Assembly (NCBI RefSeq): GCF_027409185.1
Contig: NC_084462.1
Span: 156,351,490 to 156,415,489, forward strand
Direction: 5' to 3'
From: Cynocephalus volans
Lineage: Eukaryota > Chordata > Mammalia > Dermoptera > Cynocephalidae
Length of the DNA: 64,000 nucleotides
Shown here: positions 44,520 to 57,380 of the stretch, piece by piece
Numbering within the stretch: position 1 is the stretch's first letter
How the letters are laid out: the number at the start of each line of letters is the position of its first letter
Translations under genes and position numbers: made by a program
Notes under the pieces: model-generated
What the model was told of the DNA's origin: nothing
Database searches by the model: none
Seen by the model: the letters and a program-made list of their open reading frames with translations, nothing else

Positions 44520-44705
44520 CCTTGAACTGTGCCAGACTCAGGGTGGTACATTTTTAGCTCTGTTGTGTACCCTTTAACAAGTCCCATAACTTTCATAAGT
44601 TTTGGCTTCTTTTGTAAAATGAAGATAACATGGGCTACTGCAAGAGGTGCAGGAGAGAATTAAATGAGACAGTAGGTGGAGAGCACTTAGCTAGCAGTGT
44701 TTATC
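44520..44705 (+). mobile_element. MIR-like fossil
   Basis: TTGTGTACCCTTTAACAAGT, TTCTTTTGTAAAATGAAGAT and GAGAATTAAATGAGACAGTA follow MIR. Confidence 0.65.
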
Positions 44706-44732
44706 AGACAGGAAGTGCTGAAGGAAGGACAG

Positions 44733-45026
44733 GGGCTGGCTGGCTGGTGAGCTCAGTTGATTAGAGCATGTTGTTAGAACATCAAGGTAAAGGGGCCCGG
44801 CCCGTGGCTCACTCGGGAAAGTGAGGTGCTGATAACACCAAGGCCACGGGTTCGGATCCCATATAGGGATGGCCGGTTTGCTCACTAGCTGAGCGTGGTG
44901 CTGACAACACCAAGCCAAGGGTTAAGATTCCCTTACCGGTCATCTTTAAAAAAAAAAAAAAAGAACATCAAGGTAAAGGGTTGGGTTCCCCATTCCGGCC
45001 AGCCGCCAAAAAATAAAATAAAATAA
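44733..45026 (+). mobile_element. Monomeric tRNA-derived SINE split by a dimer
   Basis: Left part GGCTGGCTGGCTGGTGAGCT, AGTTGATTAGAGCATG; right part from 44980, GGGTTCCCCATTCCGGCCAG, then A/TAAAA-rich tail. Its own duplication is AAGGAAGGACAG / AAGGAAGAACAG (44721-44732 and 45027-45038). Confidence 0.85.
44794..44961 (+). mobile_element. Dimeric tRNA-Ile-derived SINE, nested
   Basis: Starts GGCCCGGCCCGTGGCTCACT and ends TTACCGGTCATCTTT plus poly(A). It is flanked by a perfect 18-base duplication AGAACATCAAGGTAAAGG (44776-44793 and 44962-44979) that lies within the older monomer SINE. The order of insertion is therefore unambiguous. Confidence 0.93.
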
Positions 45027-47284
45027 AAGGAAGAACAGATGTTGTCAGTACTATAATCAATAAAGGTAATTGCCTATGGCTTCTGGGAGCTCCTGATCTA
45101 GAAGGAGAGGCCAACACTTAAACCTCTGCTAATACTACCATGTGGCAGGCTAAAAGTCAAATGTGCTCAGGTGTTAGGGGTCACAGGATGTGGGAGGACA
45201 TTGCCCCAGCGTGAGTGCCATGGGGAGAAAGCAGGACATCTGCCCTGAGGAGGTGACTGGTCAGCTGATTCTTAATGAACAAAGTGACCAGGAGTTGGGT
45301 GCAGAGGGGAGGCCGGGCCATTCCAGGAAGTTTCCCAGCAGCATCCTGATGGGGGCTTGTCCCTCTTGGGAGCTGCTCAAACTAAGAGCAGTGCAGTTGC
45401 TGGGAGATGGTGTTATTTTCTGAGTGTGGGGACGAGGGCTGTCTGTGATGTAGACTTTGGAGTCTCTGGGATGACACAGAGACTGGGTCAACCCTGCCAC
45501 GTGCACAGCTGACTTTAGTTTCATAAACCTAAGACTGTACTGAAGGAAGAGGGTGCCCAAGCATAGCAGGTACACACAGCTTTTTCCCACTGCCTGGTTT
45601 TTTGATCTTTTTCCAGCAATGTTGTTAACAGGATGCCCTTCCCTTGACTTCAACTCCTTCCAGCCCCCAACATCAAACAGCCCCATGTGTACTGCAGGGT
45701 GAGTGTTGGAGCCCCATTGGGGATGATTAAGAACCACAGGGTTCAGGTGAAAGCTGGTGTTTCCTTTTCTTTCTTTATTCTCATCTCCTGACTTTACCTA
45801 GCACCATTCCCAGACTTAACCCAATGGAGCATCTCCCTTCCCTTGACTCTGTAGAACTAAGGCCTCTTTTCTTTGGTGAGTCATCCAGAGGTGGGAGGGA
45901 CCCCTGCAGGCTCTGGCTGCTCAGCCAGACTCTACTCTGTCTGACCTTATTACAGGCATCTTTCCTTTTTATGCTGTGCAAAAACTCGAGCTCAGCCTCT
46001 CACCCCCACACAATTCTATACACAGCCTTACCCTGGCATGAGGGAAGATAGCAAACACCTTCTGTGTTTGCAGAAGGGGAAGACAGGAGGCCAGGCAGGA
46101 TTTGACTTGTTTACCTATGTCTTGGGATTAGACAGTAAGTCATGGAGCCTCGTGGTGGAGCAGCATTTGCTTTGGCTCTGTAGGGGCCAACGGAAGAACT
46201 TCCTCTTTATCCCTGAAGGTTCACTAAAAAAATAACTCAATGTGCAATTAACGTGGAGAAAAGGCATAACATATTTTATTATTTTAATGTGCTGGGAGAA
46301 GGCAATGCACAGGGCAATCGCAGGAAAGTAATCTCCCCGAAATCCCCATAATTCATTGGGGTACAGAAGTTTCTATACTAAGGTTCATAAGAGAGAGGAG
46401 GTGGGGAAGGTACAGGGCCCAAGAATGATGGCCTGGGAGTGAGCTTCTCTGGAGCTCTGGGGGGCAGTGGCATCACAGGTGAAAGAAGAAAGGCAGAAGT
46501 TATGCAGAGACTGTCTTGTTAGGCAGATGAAAATCTCAGGTAATCTCACAGCTGCCCTCAGAAAAAATAGATGGTAGCCAAAGGAGGAGCACCTATAAAT
46601 GTAAATTTCTTGCCAGAAAAAAACAGCTTTCTAACTAATCTTGTTTTTCCAGTCTGAATTAGCCATCTTGAAATATGTCAAAAAAGTACATTCTGGGCCA
46701 AAATACTTTGCTTCCCTACAGCTCCCACCTGATTCCTTCTCTAAGAGGAGATGAACACTGCACCTTCTGGTTCCAGGAGACTACGGGATGGGACAGCTCT
46801 GCTGGCCTCAGAGGGAGGGGCACGGAAGCTAGAGCAAGGTTGGGAGCTGTTTTTGTTCCTTTTTTTTTTCTTCTTTCCCCTGAAATTTCTGATTTATGCC
46901 CCAAATGACTGAGTTGGTATGGCTGGGTCTCCTTTGGCAGCTCTAGAGGCAGCTATCTGTGCACAAGGTTATTTACTGGGTCCATCTCCTGTGACAGATG
47001 TAAAAAGTGAGTAGCTCTGAGTCATCCACGTGAAAGCAGGGCGCCTTGCCATGCGCTGCTTGTTCTGGGTAGTGGCTGCCCCTTGAGCAATCTAGTCCTC
47101 CTCAGACCTTTGTCCTCGGCCTCCTGTTTGGTGTTGGATACTCTGTGGCACTACCCTTTGGAGCTCACTCAGGAAACCATTCTTTCTCTACCAAGCACCT
47201 CTCTCTCGCCACCCCTGCCTAGGATGCATGGAGGGAGCCAGCAGCTGACAACTGCCTTGATTTCCTTACTTAGGGCAGTGGAGA

Positions 47285-47465
47285 TCAATTCTAAAGTGTG
47301 GTCCAGAAACCTCAGCACCAGAACCAGTTGGGGTATTTATTAAAAATGCAGATTCCTGGGAAGACCCAAGGAATTAGCCTCTCTGGGTGGGACCTAGGAA
47401 TCTGTGGTTTTGATTCTCCTCTGGGGATTCTGGTGCCCCATAAACTTTGATAATTCCTGATGTGG
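47285..47465. mobile_element. MER5-type hAT fossil
   Basis: TCTAAAGTGTGGTCCAGAAA, ATTTATTAAAAATGCAGATTC and CCTGGGAAGACCCAAGGAAT match MER5 layout. Confidence 0.7.
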
Positions 47466-47489
47466 AAGCCGTGTTTGGGGCCTCTAGCA

Positions 47490-47960
47490 GGACACCTGTC
47501 CTCTTTGGACATCAGCTTCATTATCTGTAACAAGAATGCCTGCCTCTCAGGGTTGCCATGAAAGCTAAATAGAGTAGTGTATACATGAAAGCTCCTGGAA
47601 CCAAGCAGGCCTCCATAAGCATTTACTGAATCCACATCTGTCTTCTCCTTCTCTACCACACTCATGTTCTACAACATTCTTTCTGGTATCTCTAGATTCC
47701 AGCTGCTCTCTTCATTCAGGGCATCTCAGCTGCTCTCCCTGGAATTTTTATTCATACTTCCTCCTCTCTGGTGCCGTAGTTGGGAATTTAAGCAGACCCG
47801 ACTGTCCACTCTCTGCTCAAAAGTTGTTGGGGCCAGTGTCACCATGCTTCTGGAGAGAGGCCAGCCCCTGTCAGCCACTGGGCCCTTGCTCATAGGACAC
47901 AGGCCTGGAAAGGCCATGCCTGGCACACGGTAGGGACTCAGAACATTTGGATGTAAAAAT
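47490..47960 (+). mobile_element. MIR fragment followed by L2 3' end
   Basis: TCAGCTTCATTATCTGTAAC and CTCTCAGGGTTGCCATGAAA (MIR, to about 47630); then CAGCTGCTCTCCCTGGAATT and GGCCATGCCTGGCACACGGT (L2-like, to about 47960). Confidence 0.5.
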
Positions 47961-50104
47961 GGATGACTACAACTCTGCAACTTGGTCCTCTGGTTTTACA
48001 TTTAGCATTCTGTGTCTATTGCTTGACCATAAGATGAAGGCATTATCTTTGGCACATTATCTCTCGTTGTGAAAAGGACATTCCAGAGCATTATCTGTGT
48101 TTATCATTTAATAATATGTTAGCCATGGCCTCAGGATTGGGAGTTGGGGAGGGAGAGATTACAGCTTGACCCAGTTCTCTTATTAATCTTCTCACCTTTA
48201 TGTGTAACTGTGCCCTTGAGAAAATCCCCTTCACCCACATCCTCAATTCCTAAAGCCTTTGAAGTGGGTCCTGGGAAGAGCAGTGGGTGGTAAAGCCCCT
48301 CCCTTTTGGGGGCTGGCTGAGCTAGGGGGGATGGGAGGGTTGGGCCTGGGAGATTCAGGGCTCCCTGGGTCTTTGGAGCCACTTCTTCCCCTTGTCAGCC
48401 TCAGGCCTCATGTGTGTCACTGCCCCATCACTAGGAGACATCCTTGGCCTCTGGTCTGCTGTGTGGTCTTGGGACAGGCATGTCAACTACCTCTTGCCTT
48501 TTTTTGTGGAGTAAGGACAGTCCCCTTTGCTAATGTTTGGTTTCTTTAAGTCTATTTTGGGGGGAAAAGAAGTTGTGTTCTCAGGGCCCAGATCAGTGGC
48601 TGGAAGATTGTCTAGGGACTTAGGGAGGCACTTCCATCCTCTCCTTGGGCTGCCCTCTGACTCACTGTCCAGAGATAACATTGATAAGAGGTGCTGAGTA
48701 CATATGTTATCTGCTCATGATGACCGGAACATTCCCCAGGCAGGTTACAGGGCAGCACATTCCTTTGTTGCAAATCATCCCATCAACCGCTGGGTCGTCT
48801 TCAGTCTCAGACTGAATCTTCCTGGGATCTGCTGCTGCTTGGTGTCCCTGAGGCTCAGCAAGTTTCCATGAGAAGAAAGCAGGGCTGGGAATGGGACATC
48901 GGAAGTCTCAGTGTTGACCTTGTCGCTGATGTCAAGTTACTTAAACTCAGCTATGAAATGGAGAAGACAACACGGCTTCACAGGGCTCCACTGCATCCTG
49001 CTGTGGATCTCACTAGATTGTTTCTAGGCTCAGATAATACGCTGGATGTGCAGGTCCCTTGAAAATGGTGAAATATCATGCAAATGTTGACTTTTAATGC
49101 CCTTTCTTGAACTTTAAAAAGAAAAAGACTCTGGACTTGCCCCTTGACAGGAGAATAAAAGGGCTTCCCTGTATACACATCATGTTTTATCTATCTTGTG
49201 AAGGGCAACCTTGGATTAAGGGCCACACCCCCCATTTAGAGGGTGCAGCACTCTTGCTTTTACAGTCAGCTCGTTGTTCAGAGTAAGGTCTGGTTGTTCT
49301 GGTTGTAGGAGCCTCTCCCAGAACTTCTGGGTTCCAGAGCATCCCTCTCATCAGTAAAGAGAAGAGAAAGCACTTGCTGATTTGGTCCTTTTGAGTTGAG
49401 CCATTCTGCAGATCCAAGAGTCTATGGAGCATTCCGCTTCCTTTTGATTCCAAGAAGCTCACAGTTTGCTATTGAAGGACCTTTTGCCAAGGAACGGCAA
49501 GATGCAGCTTTTAAGTCTGTATGTGCCTAGGATGGCTCCTCTGTTCAGTGTGTGTAAATGGCTGTAGTGGCACAGCACAGAACTGATTTAGTCCCCACCC
49601 TCAGGAGATAAGGCCTGGGAGTGAGAAGTTTTTTACTAAGGGCCTGGTGGTCCTGGTCTTATCAAGTTTTCTCTCAGCTCCTCACAGTAAGGGGCTATGA
49701 TCAATGGTAATTGATCAAGGGGCAGTGATCAATGATAATGAATGGGAATTGGTAGGCCTCTCTCCAGAGTTCCACTATCTCTCCTTAGGGAGGAGGGTAC
49801 CCATTGTCTGCCCTAGGTATGGCTGGCTCCGTATTTTCACGCTACCCCACAAAAATCCATGAGTGTTCTCATCCTGGGCCAGATTTCTGTCCCCTGCAGA
49901 TAACCCATGCAGGCCCCTGGCCACCCAGTCTTTGTCTTTATTGTATTCCCTTTGAATCCCACTCATTGTGGACTGCAGCCCTCCAGCCAGCCTCCCTGTG
50001 TCTCCACAGTTGACAGCAGGCAATATGATGAATGGGAGCCAATGGACGAAGCCTCTTATTCCCTTGGTTTATCATATGGTTTTTTCGAAACAATGAACCA
50101 CAGC

Positions 50105-50260
50105 CTTTATTTTACTTATTGAACAAATATTTATTGGTCATCTACTCTGTGCCAAGCAATGTTCTGAGCACTGGGGGTACAGCAGTGAATGGGAAAGAAA
50201 AGGTCCCCAATCTCATAGAGCTCGTATTTAAGGGAAGAGAGATTAGGGTGTAAGCCATTC
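50105..50260 (-). mobile_element. L2 fragment, minus strand
   Basis: TTATTGAACAAATATTTATTG, CTACTCTGTGCCAAGCAATG and GAGCACTGGGGGTACAGCAG. Confidence 0.75.
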
Positions 50261-51579
50261 CACGCAGGGAGTGACTAATGGTGGGATATCTGGCTAAGCA
50301 GGAGGGAGGTAACTTCAGAGCTGGATACTGGGAGATGTTTTTGTATAAGTAGGTCCTGGGAAACTCCCTAAATAACAGGGCTACATCTGATGTTGCTGCT
50401 TTCTTGGGGTAGTGTTAGATATGGGTGACTAAATAGTTTTTTTGGTGTAAGGTTTAGATTTCTTTTTCTTCCCAAATTTCTCTCTGGGGTCATGAGAGGC
50501 AGGGTTAGTTAACTTATGAAGCTGGCTTCTTAGGAAAAACCTACATGGGTCCACCCTGTCTATTTCTGGAGTTGTACACACAAATAAGAGGAACTCAGTC
50601 TTGCCTGTGGCAGCCCATGAAGCAAAACTCCAGGGCGTGCCAGTAAGTAAATGCCTGCATCTGAGTTTCACCACTGACAATCGAAATAGAAGGGCTGTCA
50701 GCAGGAAAGTTCATCCAGACTGAGAAGAAACCTTGGGAGTCTTAGAAACATTGACTGTCACATGAACACCACTTTTAGGAGTGACAGCATGTTGTGCTGC
50801 AGACAGAGGAGACAATTGTTCTCCTTTGGGCTGTTTTATCTGTCAAAGGGCAGGGAGTGGTAAAGTCAAGTGGGCAAAACCACACAGGACCGTAGGGTCT
50901 GTCTGTTGCCTATTGAGCACTGGCATCTGGGACAGAGTTGGTGGGAAATGCTGAAGCATTTGAATGGAGCTTTGCATGCTGCCTACTTCAAACATGAAAA
51001 ACTGGGAGTAAATGAGGGTTGCATGATGCAACCTTGGCTGGCTGGATAGTTCAAAAGACACCCACTCGCTTTTCCTTTTTCCTGGCTGAGTCATGGGGAA
51101 GTGCTGTGAGCCTGTGGCCGTTGGCTGCCAGCACAGTCAGCCAGAGGGACTTCTGAGTGTTGAAGCCAACAGTGATTTGTGCTCTTGGTGAAAGAGGGGC
51201 AGAGGAGGCTTCCCTTCTGTTCTCAACTCAGACCTAGACTGACCTTTTCACCAGGAGGATACCACGAGGACAATTTTAAGGAGAACACACAACCCTTACA
51301 AGGAAGAGTGTGTGCACCAGGAGGCTCCTGAGTTGATGATGACTGAAAGCAGGCATAAATACTGGGCTCAGTAATAAAATAAAATATAGCCCTTGGTTTT
51401 TTTTTTTTTTCAATCAGAAAAGTTTCCCTGTAGAACTCAGATCCTTCCCCTAAACTTAGCATCTTCTCTGTTTACAGCCTAGTGTATCTCTGCTCTTCAG
51501 CTACCTTGTACCCCACAAAGATGAGGAGAAATGCAGCACCAAGGCTGTAGGTCAAAATCAAGGTATATTAGATGGATTA

Positions 51580-51680
51580 TAAGCTTGATTATGAGCTCCT
51601 TGTCTCGCATCTGTTGTCTCCTCTTTCACTTTTTAGTAGGGTGCTTCATATGCAATAGGTACTCAATAAATGCTGAGTGT
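51580..51680 (+). mobile_element. L2 3' end fragment
   Basis: TTATGAGCTCCTTGTCTCGC and CATATGCAATAGGTACTCAA then TAAATGCTGAGTG. Confidence 0.6.
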
Positions 51681-51899
51681 AGGTTCAAGAGTGGGAAGTT
51701 GATCACCCACAATCTAATGACCTCCATGTGTGACCTTGGTGAGCGCCGGATGTGAGGTCTTCCGTGTGCTGGGCTTCCATGTGTCATTCCACCTCCCGTC
51801 TGCTTTCTTCTGGTGCTAAGTTCTTGCAGTGCAGCAAACTGCTACTGTGCCCAGCTTGTTTGCTGTAGAGGATACTGGAAATACTTGAGTGAGGTTTGA

Positions 51900-52140
51900 A
51901 CTGCACAGTTCTAAGAGTCATTTCTTTATTCAGAAAATATTTTCTGGGCGCCCTCTCTGTTCTTGGCATCATGCTATACATAGTGTAGGGAGGGGTCACA
52001 CAAGGAAAGGTTAGTCAGTGTCCCTGTCCTCAAGGCGCTGACAGCCTAGCTGGGGAGACAGCACCCTACACGTAAAGAAACAAAACAAAATTAAGTATTA
52101 CATAAGAACAAGAAATCCCGTAGGGTTTAACTCTGGTGGA
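51900..52140 (-). mobile_element. L2 fragment, minus strand
   Basis: TTCTTTATTCAGAAAATATTT, CAGTGTCCCTGTCCTCAAGG and CAGCCTAGCTGGGGAGACAG are reversed L2 text. Confidence 0.65.
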
Positions 52141-52283
52141 CAAACCAGACTGTAGCTGGAGACACCTCTTACAGTTGCCTCTTTCAACAGCTGGACCCAT
52201 GGGGCCCTTGAACTACAGAGTTGATCACAAAACACTGGAGGAATTGTCAGGTCTTTGAGGGCAGTCACCCTTGTGTGGCATTC

Positions 52284-52500
52284 ACCTTGTCCATCGATGG
52301 CTTTGGAGTCAGATAGCCAAGGCTTTGAATCTCAGTTCTGCCATTAGAAGCTGGGTAACTTTGGGCAAATTACAGAGGTTTTCTCATCTGTAACCAAACC
52401 AGATATGGTGATGCCAACTTCACGGGTTATTGTAAAGGCTTAAATGAAATACCATGTGAAAATTCCTTTAGCACACTGCCTAGCACATAGTCACTACATA
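52284..52500 (+). mobile_element. MIR fossil
   Basis: TGGAGTCAGATAGCCAAGGC, TGGGTAACTTTGGGCAAATT and TTGTAAAGGCTTAAATGAAA are in MIR order. Confidence 0.85.
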
Positions 52501-52539
52501 CCAGTCCCCTTCCCTCTAGATGGAGTAAACAGTCAAGAC

Positions 52540-52755
52540 CAGAGTATGTAGCCTAATGGGTAAGAGTACAGACTTGTACAGATGGCCTGAGCTTGAAGTC
52601 CAGCCTCATCACTTACTGTTAAATGACCTTGGGTAAGCTACTTAAATGCCCATTTCTTCAACTTTAAAATAGGGATTGAAAGAGTACATATATATAGCTT
52701 AGGACAGTGCCTGTCTCATGGTGAACACAATGTATCAGCTGTCATTACTATTATC
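52540..52755 (+). mobile_element. MIR fossil
   Basis: ATGGGTAAGAGTACAGACTT, AAATGACCTTGGGTAAGCTA and ACTTTAAAATAGGGATTGAA follow MIR; direct neighbour of the preceding copy in the same orientation. Confidence 0.85.
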
Positions 52756-53589
52756 TTCCCTAGGAATCAGAATGTAGGCTCTCCTAATTTCAACAGCTTC
52801 TGCTTCCTGCATTTTCCCAACATCTTTGCCGCCAAAGAGCTGAAGGAAATCCAAGAGCGTCCAGGCAGTGTAAGCCGCCTGTATAATCACAGCTTTGCAG
52901 ACAAACACTGTGATTGGGGAGGGAGCTCTAAGGAGGTCTGGAGTTGACCAGCTGTGACCCTGCTTGCTAAGTTCTTAGAGACCTAAGCCTAGCCTTTAAA
53001 TCCATAAACCCTTTTCATGAGTTATTTTTCCCCAAATCAGTGGAATTGTTTTTGTTCCTGAAGGCTTGCCACCTCCTTAATCCCAAGTTGGCCTTTTCAA
53101 AGAAGCCAAGGGTTTGAATTTGGGGATTTCAAAAATACAGTCATGAGCAGTCTTTGCATGTACGTTATTGCTTACCATGGCACATTCCAGGGTGGCTGGG
53201 GGCTCGTTCTCATGACTTAACTCAAGCCCTGTGTTCTCAGATCTTCAGTGTTTCAGTGCCCCAGCAGCCACGTCGGTCTCTCTGTGCTTCTTTCTGGGAC
53301 ACCCACAGACTCAGTCTCAGGACCCCCCTGCTGAGCCTCCTCCACAGGTCCACAGGTAGTTTGCCTTGTAGAGTGACTTCATATGGATTGATCGACATTA
53401 CGCATTCTGGGGTGTGGAAATCTACGTTGAACACTGATGTGGAAAGGACCCTCAATCATGTTTTTTAAGTAGAAAACCTTCTCTGAGAACCTTGTCTAGA
53501 TTTGAATTTCCAACCACATCTTTCCATGGGTCTGGGCTTACAGGACACATCTGCAGTGGAAGTGACGTCTTCCTGACATGCCAGTTAAC

Positions 53590-54270
53590 TGCTACGCATC
53601 ATTCAACACCCATTTATTGAGCAAGCACCTATTACGTTCACCAGGCACAGACTAGTAAGGGTCAGAATAATGACTGAAAACCAAAGGATTAGAGGAGGTT
53701 AGGGCAAGGAAATCATGCCTTGCTAAAATAATCAAGGAAAGCTGTGAAGAAACTGACATTCAAGTGGCTTCCAAAAGATTAAAAAAGAGAGAACTTTCAA
53801 TAAAGGTATAGACTAGATGCTGAAAAGGTTGGAATTGCGAGTTGTTCAATCTGGCCAGAATATAAGGGATATATAGGGACATAGGAGGAGATGGGACTGG
53901 AAAGGTAGTTTGAAACTGGTTAAGAAAGCCAAGAACGGCAGGCTGAGGGATTTGGACTTCCTTTCTCTACTTGAAGGTCTTTATCTTCTGGAAGGTCTTT
54001 GAGCAGAAACTGCATAGTCAGTGCATGCTGAGGAAAGTGAACCTGAGTGAATTGTGCAGGCAGGTTAGAGAGGTCACAGTTGTCTGAAAGTAAGGAAAGA
54101 AGGGCTAAAGGGGGAGGGGGCAGATTCAGAGGGGAGTTTAAAGGAGGGCTCGGGAGGATCTGGGACACAGTGGATGTGAGAGGGCAAAGTCCAGGATGAC
54201 TGAGAGAATTGAGAAAGAGAGTACAGGAGGAGCAGGAGGAGAAGCAGGGTGGGATAGTTTATACGACTGC
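53590..54270 (-). mobile_element. L2-like fossil, minus strand
   Basis: CATTCAACACCCATTTATTG, AGCAAGCACCTATTACGTTC at left; the rest is diverged with ACTGACATTCAAGTGGCTTC. Extent to the right is a guess. Confidence 0.5.
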
Positions 54271-54364
54271 TGTGAGTCCCAGTAGCCTTCCTGCCTGTTG
54301 CCATTGCTGTGTGAGAGTGTGCAGGGTAGAAGAGCCAGGCAGATGGTGGGGGCAGCCCCAACCC

Positions 54365-54530
54365 AATAAGCTAGATAATATTATCTTCCTTTTATGGATT
54401 AGGAAACAGGCACAAAGAGGTGAATTAAGTTGCCAAGGTCAGACATCTGGTAAGGTAACAGGTAGAGCTGGGATTTGAACTCAGATCTTTCTGACCCTAG
54501 AGTCTGAACCCTTAACCACTGTACTAGTGT
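54365..54530 (-). mobile_element. MIR fossil, minus strand
   Basis: TTATCTTCCTTTTATGGATT, AGGAAACAGGCACAAAGAGG and GGATTTGAACTCAGATCTTT. Confidence 0.78.
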
Positions 54531-55624
54531 GGTGAGGGCTCTGAGGAATGTTGAGGTGGAAAGGAGGAGAGGTGAGGATTTCATGTAAAAATAGCACAGC
54601 ATGGGCATGAGCTGCTCAAGGAGCAAGGCAAGCCCTGGATTAGGTCATAGGAGACCAAATTTGATGGAAGCCTTTGAGCCAAGGGGCTCTGCTGCAGGGA
54701 GAGCTGCTGACCCAGTAAGGGGACATTTTGGACTCAGCATCAGGGAGCTAGCTCTTGGGAGCCCTGAAATCCAAGGGAACATGCTCAGTCACCTACCTGG
54801 TAACTGCCTGGGGGAAAGGAATGAGCCAATTTGGCCTCAGCCCTGGTGCTGAGGGTGGGCTTACCTTTTTCTGAATAGCTTGGTATACCTGGGGGAGGAA
54901 TGGACAGAGGAGGGATGAGGTTAGGTAGGTGAGAACCTGCTTGTTGAGGTTGTTGTCTCCTGACAGGAAGAGCAGAGTCTACCTTGCCAATGGCCTGAGT
55001 CAGGAGGATGAGGTGCCTGGGACCCTGGTGCAGTTTCTTTGCCGGTTCCATTTGTAATGAAGCCCTCACCACTGTGTTGACACAGAGCTCCCTTCCTTTG
55101 GGGGAAGCCCTGGGATTCTCCCTCAATGGCCTGGCCATAATCTGACCCCGTGACCAGCCAAGATTTGGGAGGGCAGCTTTGTGCCAGGGTTCTGATTCAA
55201 TCGTGAGTCATTCAGGGCTCCGTCAATGGCTTATGGTAGATGGTGATGGGGACAGTGGTTCCATGGATCTCAGGGCTGGTATAACATGTGTGTTGTATTA
55301 TGTAATGGGTTAGGTATGGGAATCTTACCCCAGATGCAGCCTGATGGTTTTCTGGTTTTACTCTTGCTCTGCCAAGTGCTTGAACCAGAATGACAAGTGA
55401 CACTTCACACAAAGTAGGGCTTCTTCTTGTTACTCAGAGCCCTTAGGCTTCACTGTGACATTTGTGCTGGAAATGCTTATGACTACTGATGTTGCAGCAG
55501 CATTCAGATATTGCCCTTGAGTTTGCAGAAGGTAAAAATAAAATAGAAAGTAAAAAATGAGGGCTCTCTCTCCAATCCTTCATTCATCACATTTTTGTTA
55601 AACATATTCTTTTAGGGTGAAGTA

Positions 55625-55850
55625 ACCATAGTTATTAAGCTTGCAGCCTCTGGATTCAGAACTGCTATGTGTTCAAACTCCAGCTCTGCTATCTATAGCT
55701 GTGTGACCTTGGGCAAGTTACTTACCCTTTCTGCATCTCAGTTTCATCATCTGTAAAATTGGGACAACCTTAGATCCCTCTTTCTGGGATTGTTATAAGG
55801 ATTGAGATATTCTATGTAAAGCTTCATCCATTTTACTATGATTAGTATTA
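55625..55850 (+). mobile_element. MIR fossil
   Basis: TGCAGCCTCTGGATTCAGAA, TGACCTTGGGCAAGTTACTT and CATCTGTAAAATTGGGACAA are a clear MIR. Confidence 0.87.
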
Positions 55851-55851
55851 T

Positions 55852-56400
55852 TATGTGCTGGGCTTCAGAGATAGATGTGAGCCCTGCTCTCATGGGGCTT
55901 ATAGTCTGGTCAGGAAGACAGATGTTAATTAAATAATCATACAAATGCAGGGACCTGGCCTTGTGTAGGGATCAGAGAAAGCTTCCTTGAGTAAGTGTGA
56001 CTTGAACTCAGACCTGAAGGATGTCTGCATTTACTAGGTGAAACAGGGCAGGAAGAGCATTACAGTCTGGCAGGAGAATTGGTGCAAAGTCCCTGTGGTC
56101 CTTGGGTATGAGGGGGCTTTGGACATTTGAAAGACAGAAAGGAGGCCAGTGTGACAGGGCCCCAAGGAGCAAGTAGACAACTAAGAGCAGAAAACCAGGA
56201 GACAGACCCCATGTGTAGAACTTTGTGGACTGTGCTTAGGATTTTTACTCCTAATTTAAAAGCAAGGAGAAGTTACTATAGGGTTTTAAGCAGGTGAGAG
56301 ATGTGATCTGATCATATTTTCCGAAGATCACTGGCTACAGTGGAGAATGGCCAGGAGCAGAGCCATATGTAAGCCATTAGGAGGGCTGGGCCATACTTTT
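55852..56400 (-). mobile_element. L2 LINE fossil, minus strand
   Basis: GAGCCCTGCTCTCATGGGGC, AGAAAGCTTCCTTGAGTAAG, CAGACCTGAAGGATGTCTGC and GCAGGAAGAGCATTACAGTC follow reversed L2 for about 500 bases. Confidence 0.75.
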
Positions 56401-56453
56401 TCTGAGTCCGGTGTCTCCCAAACTCCTTTGATGGGTAAAAAGGATTGCCTGTG

Positions 56454-56538
56454 TGTGAGGGTACTTCAAAAAGTTGTGTAAAGGTTAGTATTATCTTTCA
56501 ATTCTATTTTTCCATGTACTTTTTGAAGTACTCTCATG
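56454..56538. mobile_element. Small palindromic MITE, copy 3
   Basis: TGTGAGGGTACTTCAAAAAG at left and TACTTTTTGAAGTACTCTCA at right, followed by TGTA. It has the same size and arms as the other two copies, with a diverged middle. Confidence 0.7.
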
Positions 56539-57019
56539 TAGCTACTCAGGACCCAACCCAGACCTGAGGGATGACAACAGGGTGGGGCTGGTGACCTTTG
56601 GCATCAGCCAAGGCTAGGAAATGGTGCTGTGGGATAGGCAAAAATGAAGAGAGCCTAACTCCATTTTAAAAGCAGTTTTTAAAAAGTAAGTTCCTAAAGA
56701 GCTAAGACTATGATTTGGTTTGACTTTGAATTTTATATTTTGCCCAACTTTGCATTTTGTTGAGAATGATAAAACTAGAACAAGTGCAGGGACAAAAGTC
56801 AACTCAAAACCAGTTAACAGTAATTTTTAATCATTTACATTCCCAACCTGGGTCTCTGGTTTTTCTGTGGGCAACACCCTCCAGGAGCAGTGTTCTCCTG
56901 CCTCTTTAAATTAATCTTGCGATGACTCAGGCTCCAGGTCTCTGAATTTTACCCTAGAGGTATCCTATCAAATGGGAGAAAATATAGGCTTCTGTGCTGA
57001 TTAGCATCACACTGGCGTT

Positions 57020-57130
57020 TCATGGGAGGCAGTGCAGTGAGCCCAGGTTCTGGGGTCAGATTGTACTGGCTTAGGATCCCAGCTCTTTTGCTAGCTGCCT
57101 GTATGACTTTGGGCAGGGTGCTAAAAAATG
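57020..57130 (+). mobile_element. MIR-like fragment
   Basis: AGTGAGCCCAGGTTCTGGGG, TCAGATTGTACTGGCTTAGG and TGTATGACTTTGGGCAGGGT match the MIR 5' half. Confidence 0.6.
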
Positions 57131-57380
57131 AGTTTTTCTTATTTTTTTCTTTATTTTAAATTATTTGGGTTCAATTAAGAGATAAAGTATATTAGATATC
57201 CAGTGCATAAAAGATGCTCAAGAAATGGTAGGCTGTCCTGCACTCTCCCTCCTTTCCACATACACTTTTTTTTTTATTTTTTTTATTACCACTGTGGGTA
57301 CAATGTAGAAAAACCTGGACCCTATGGGCAGACCTGTATAATATTCCCAGCTTTCTGTAGACAAGATGTTCCACCAGTGT

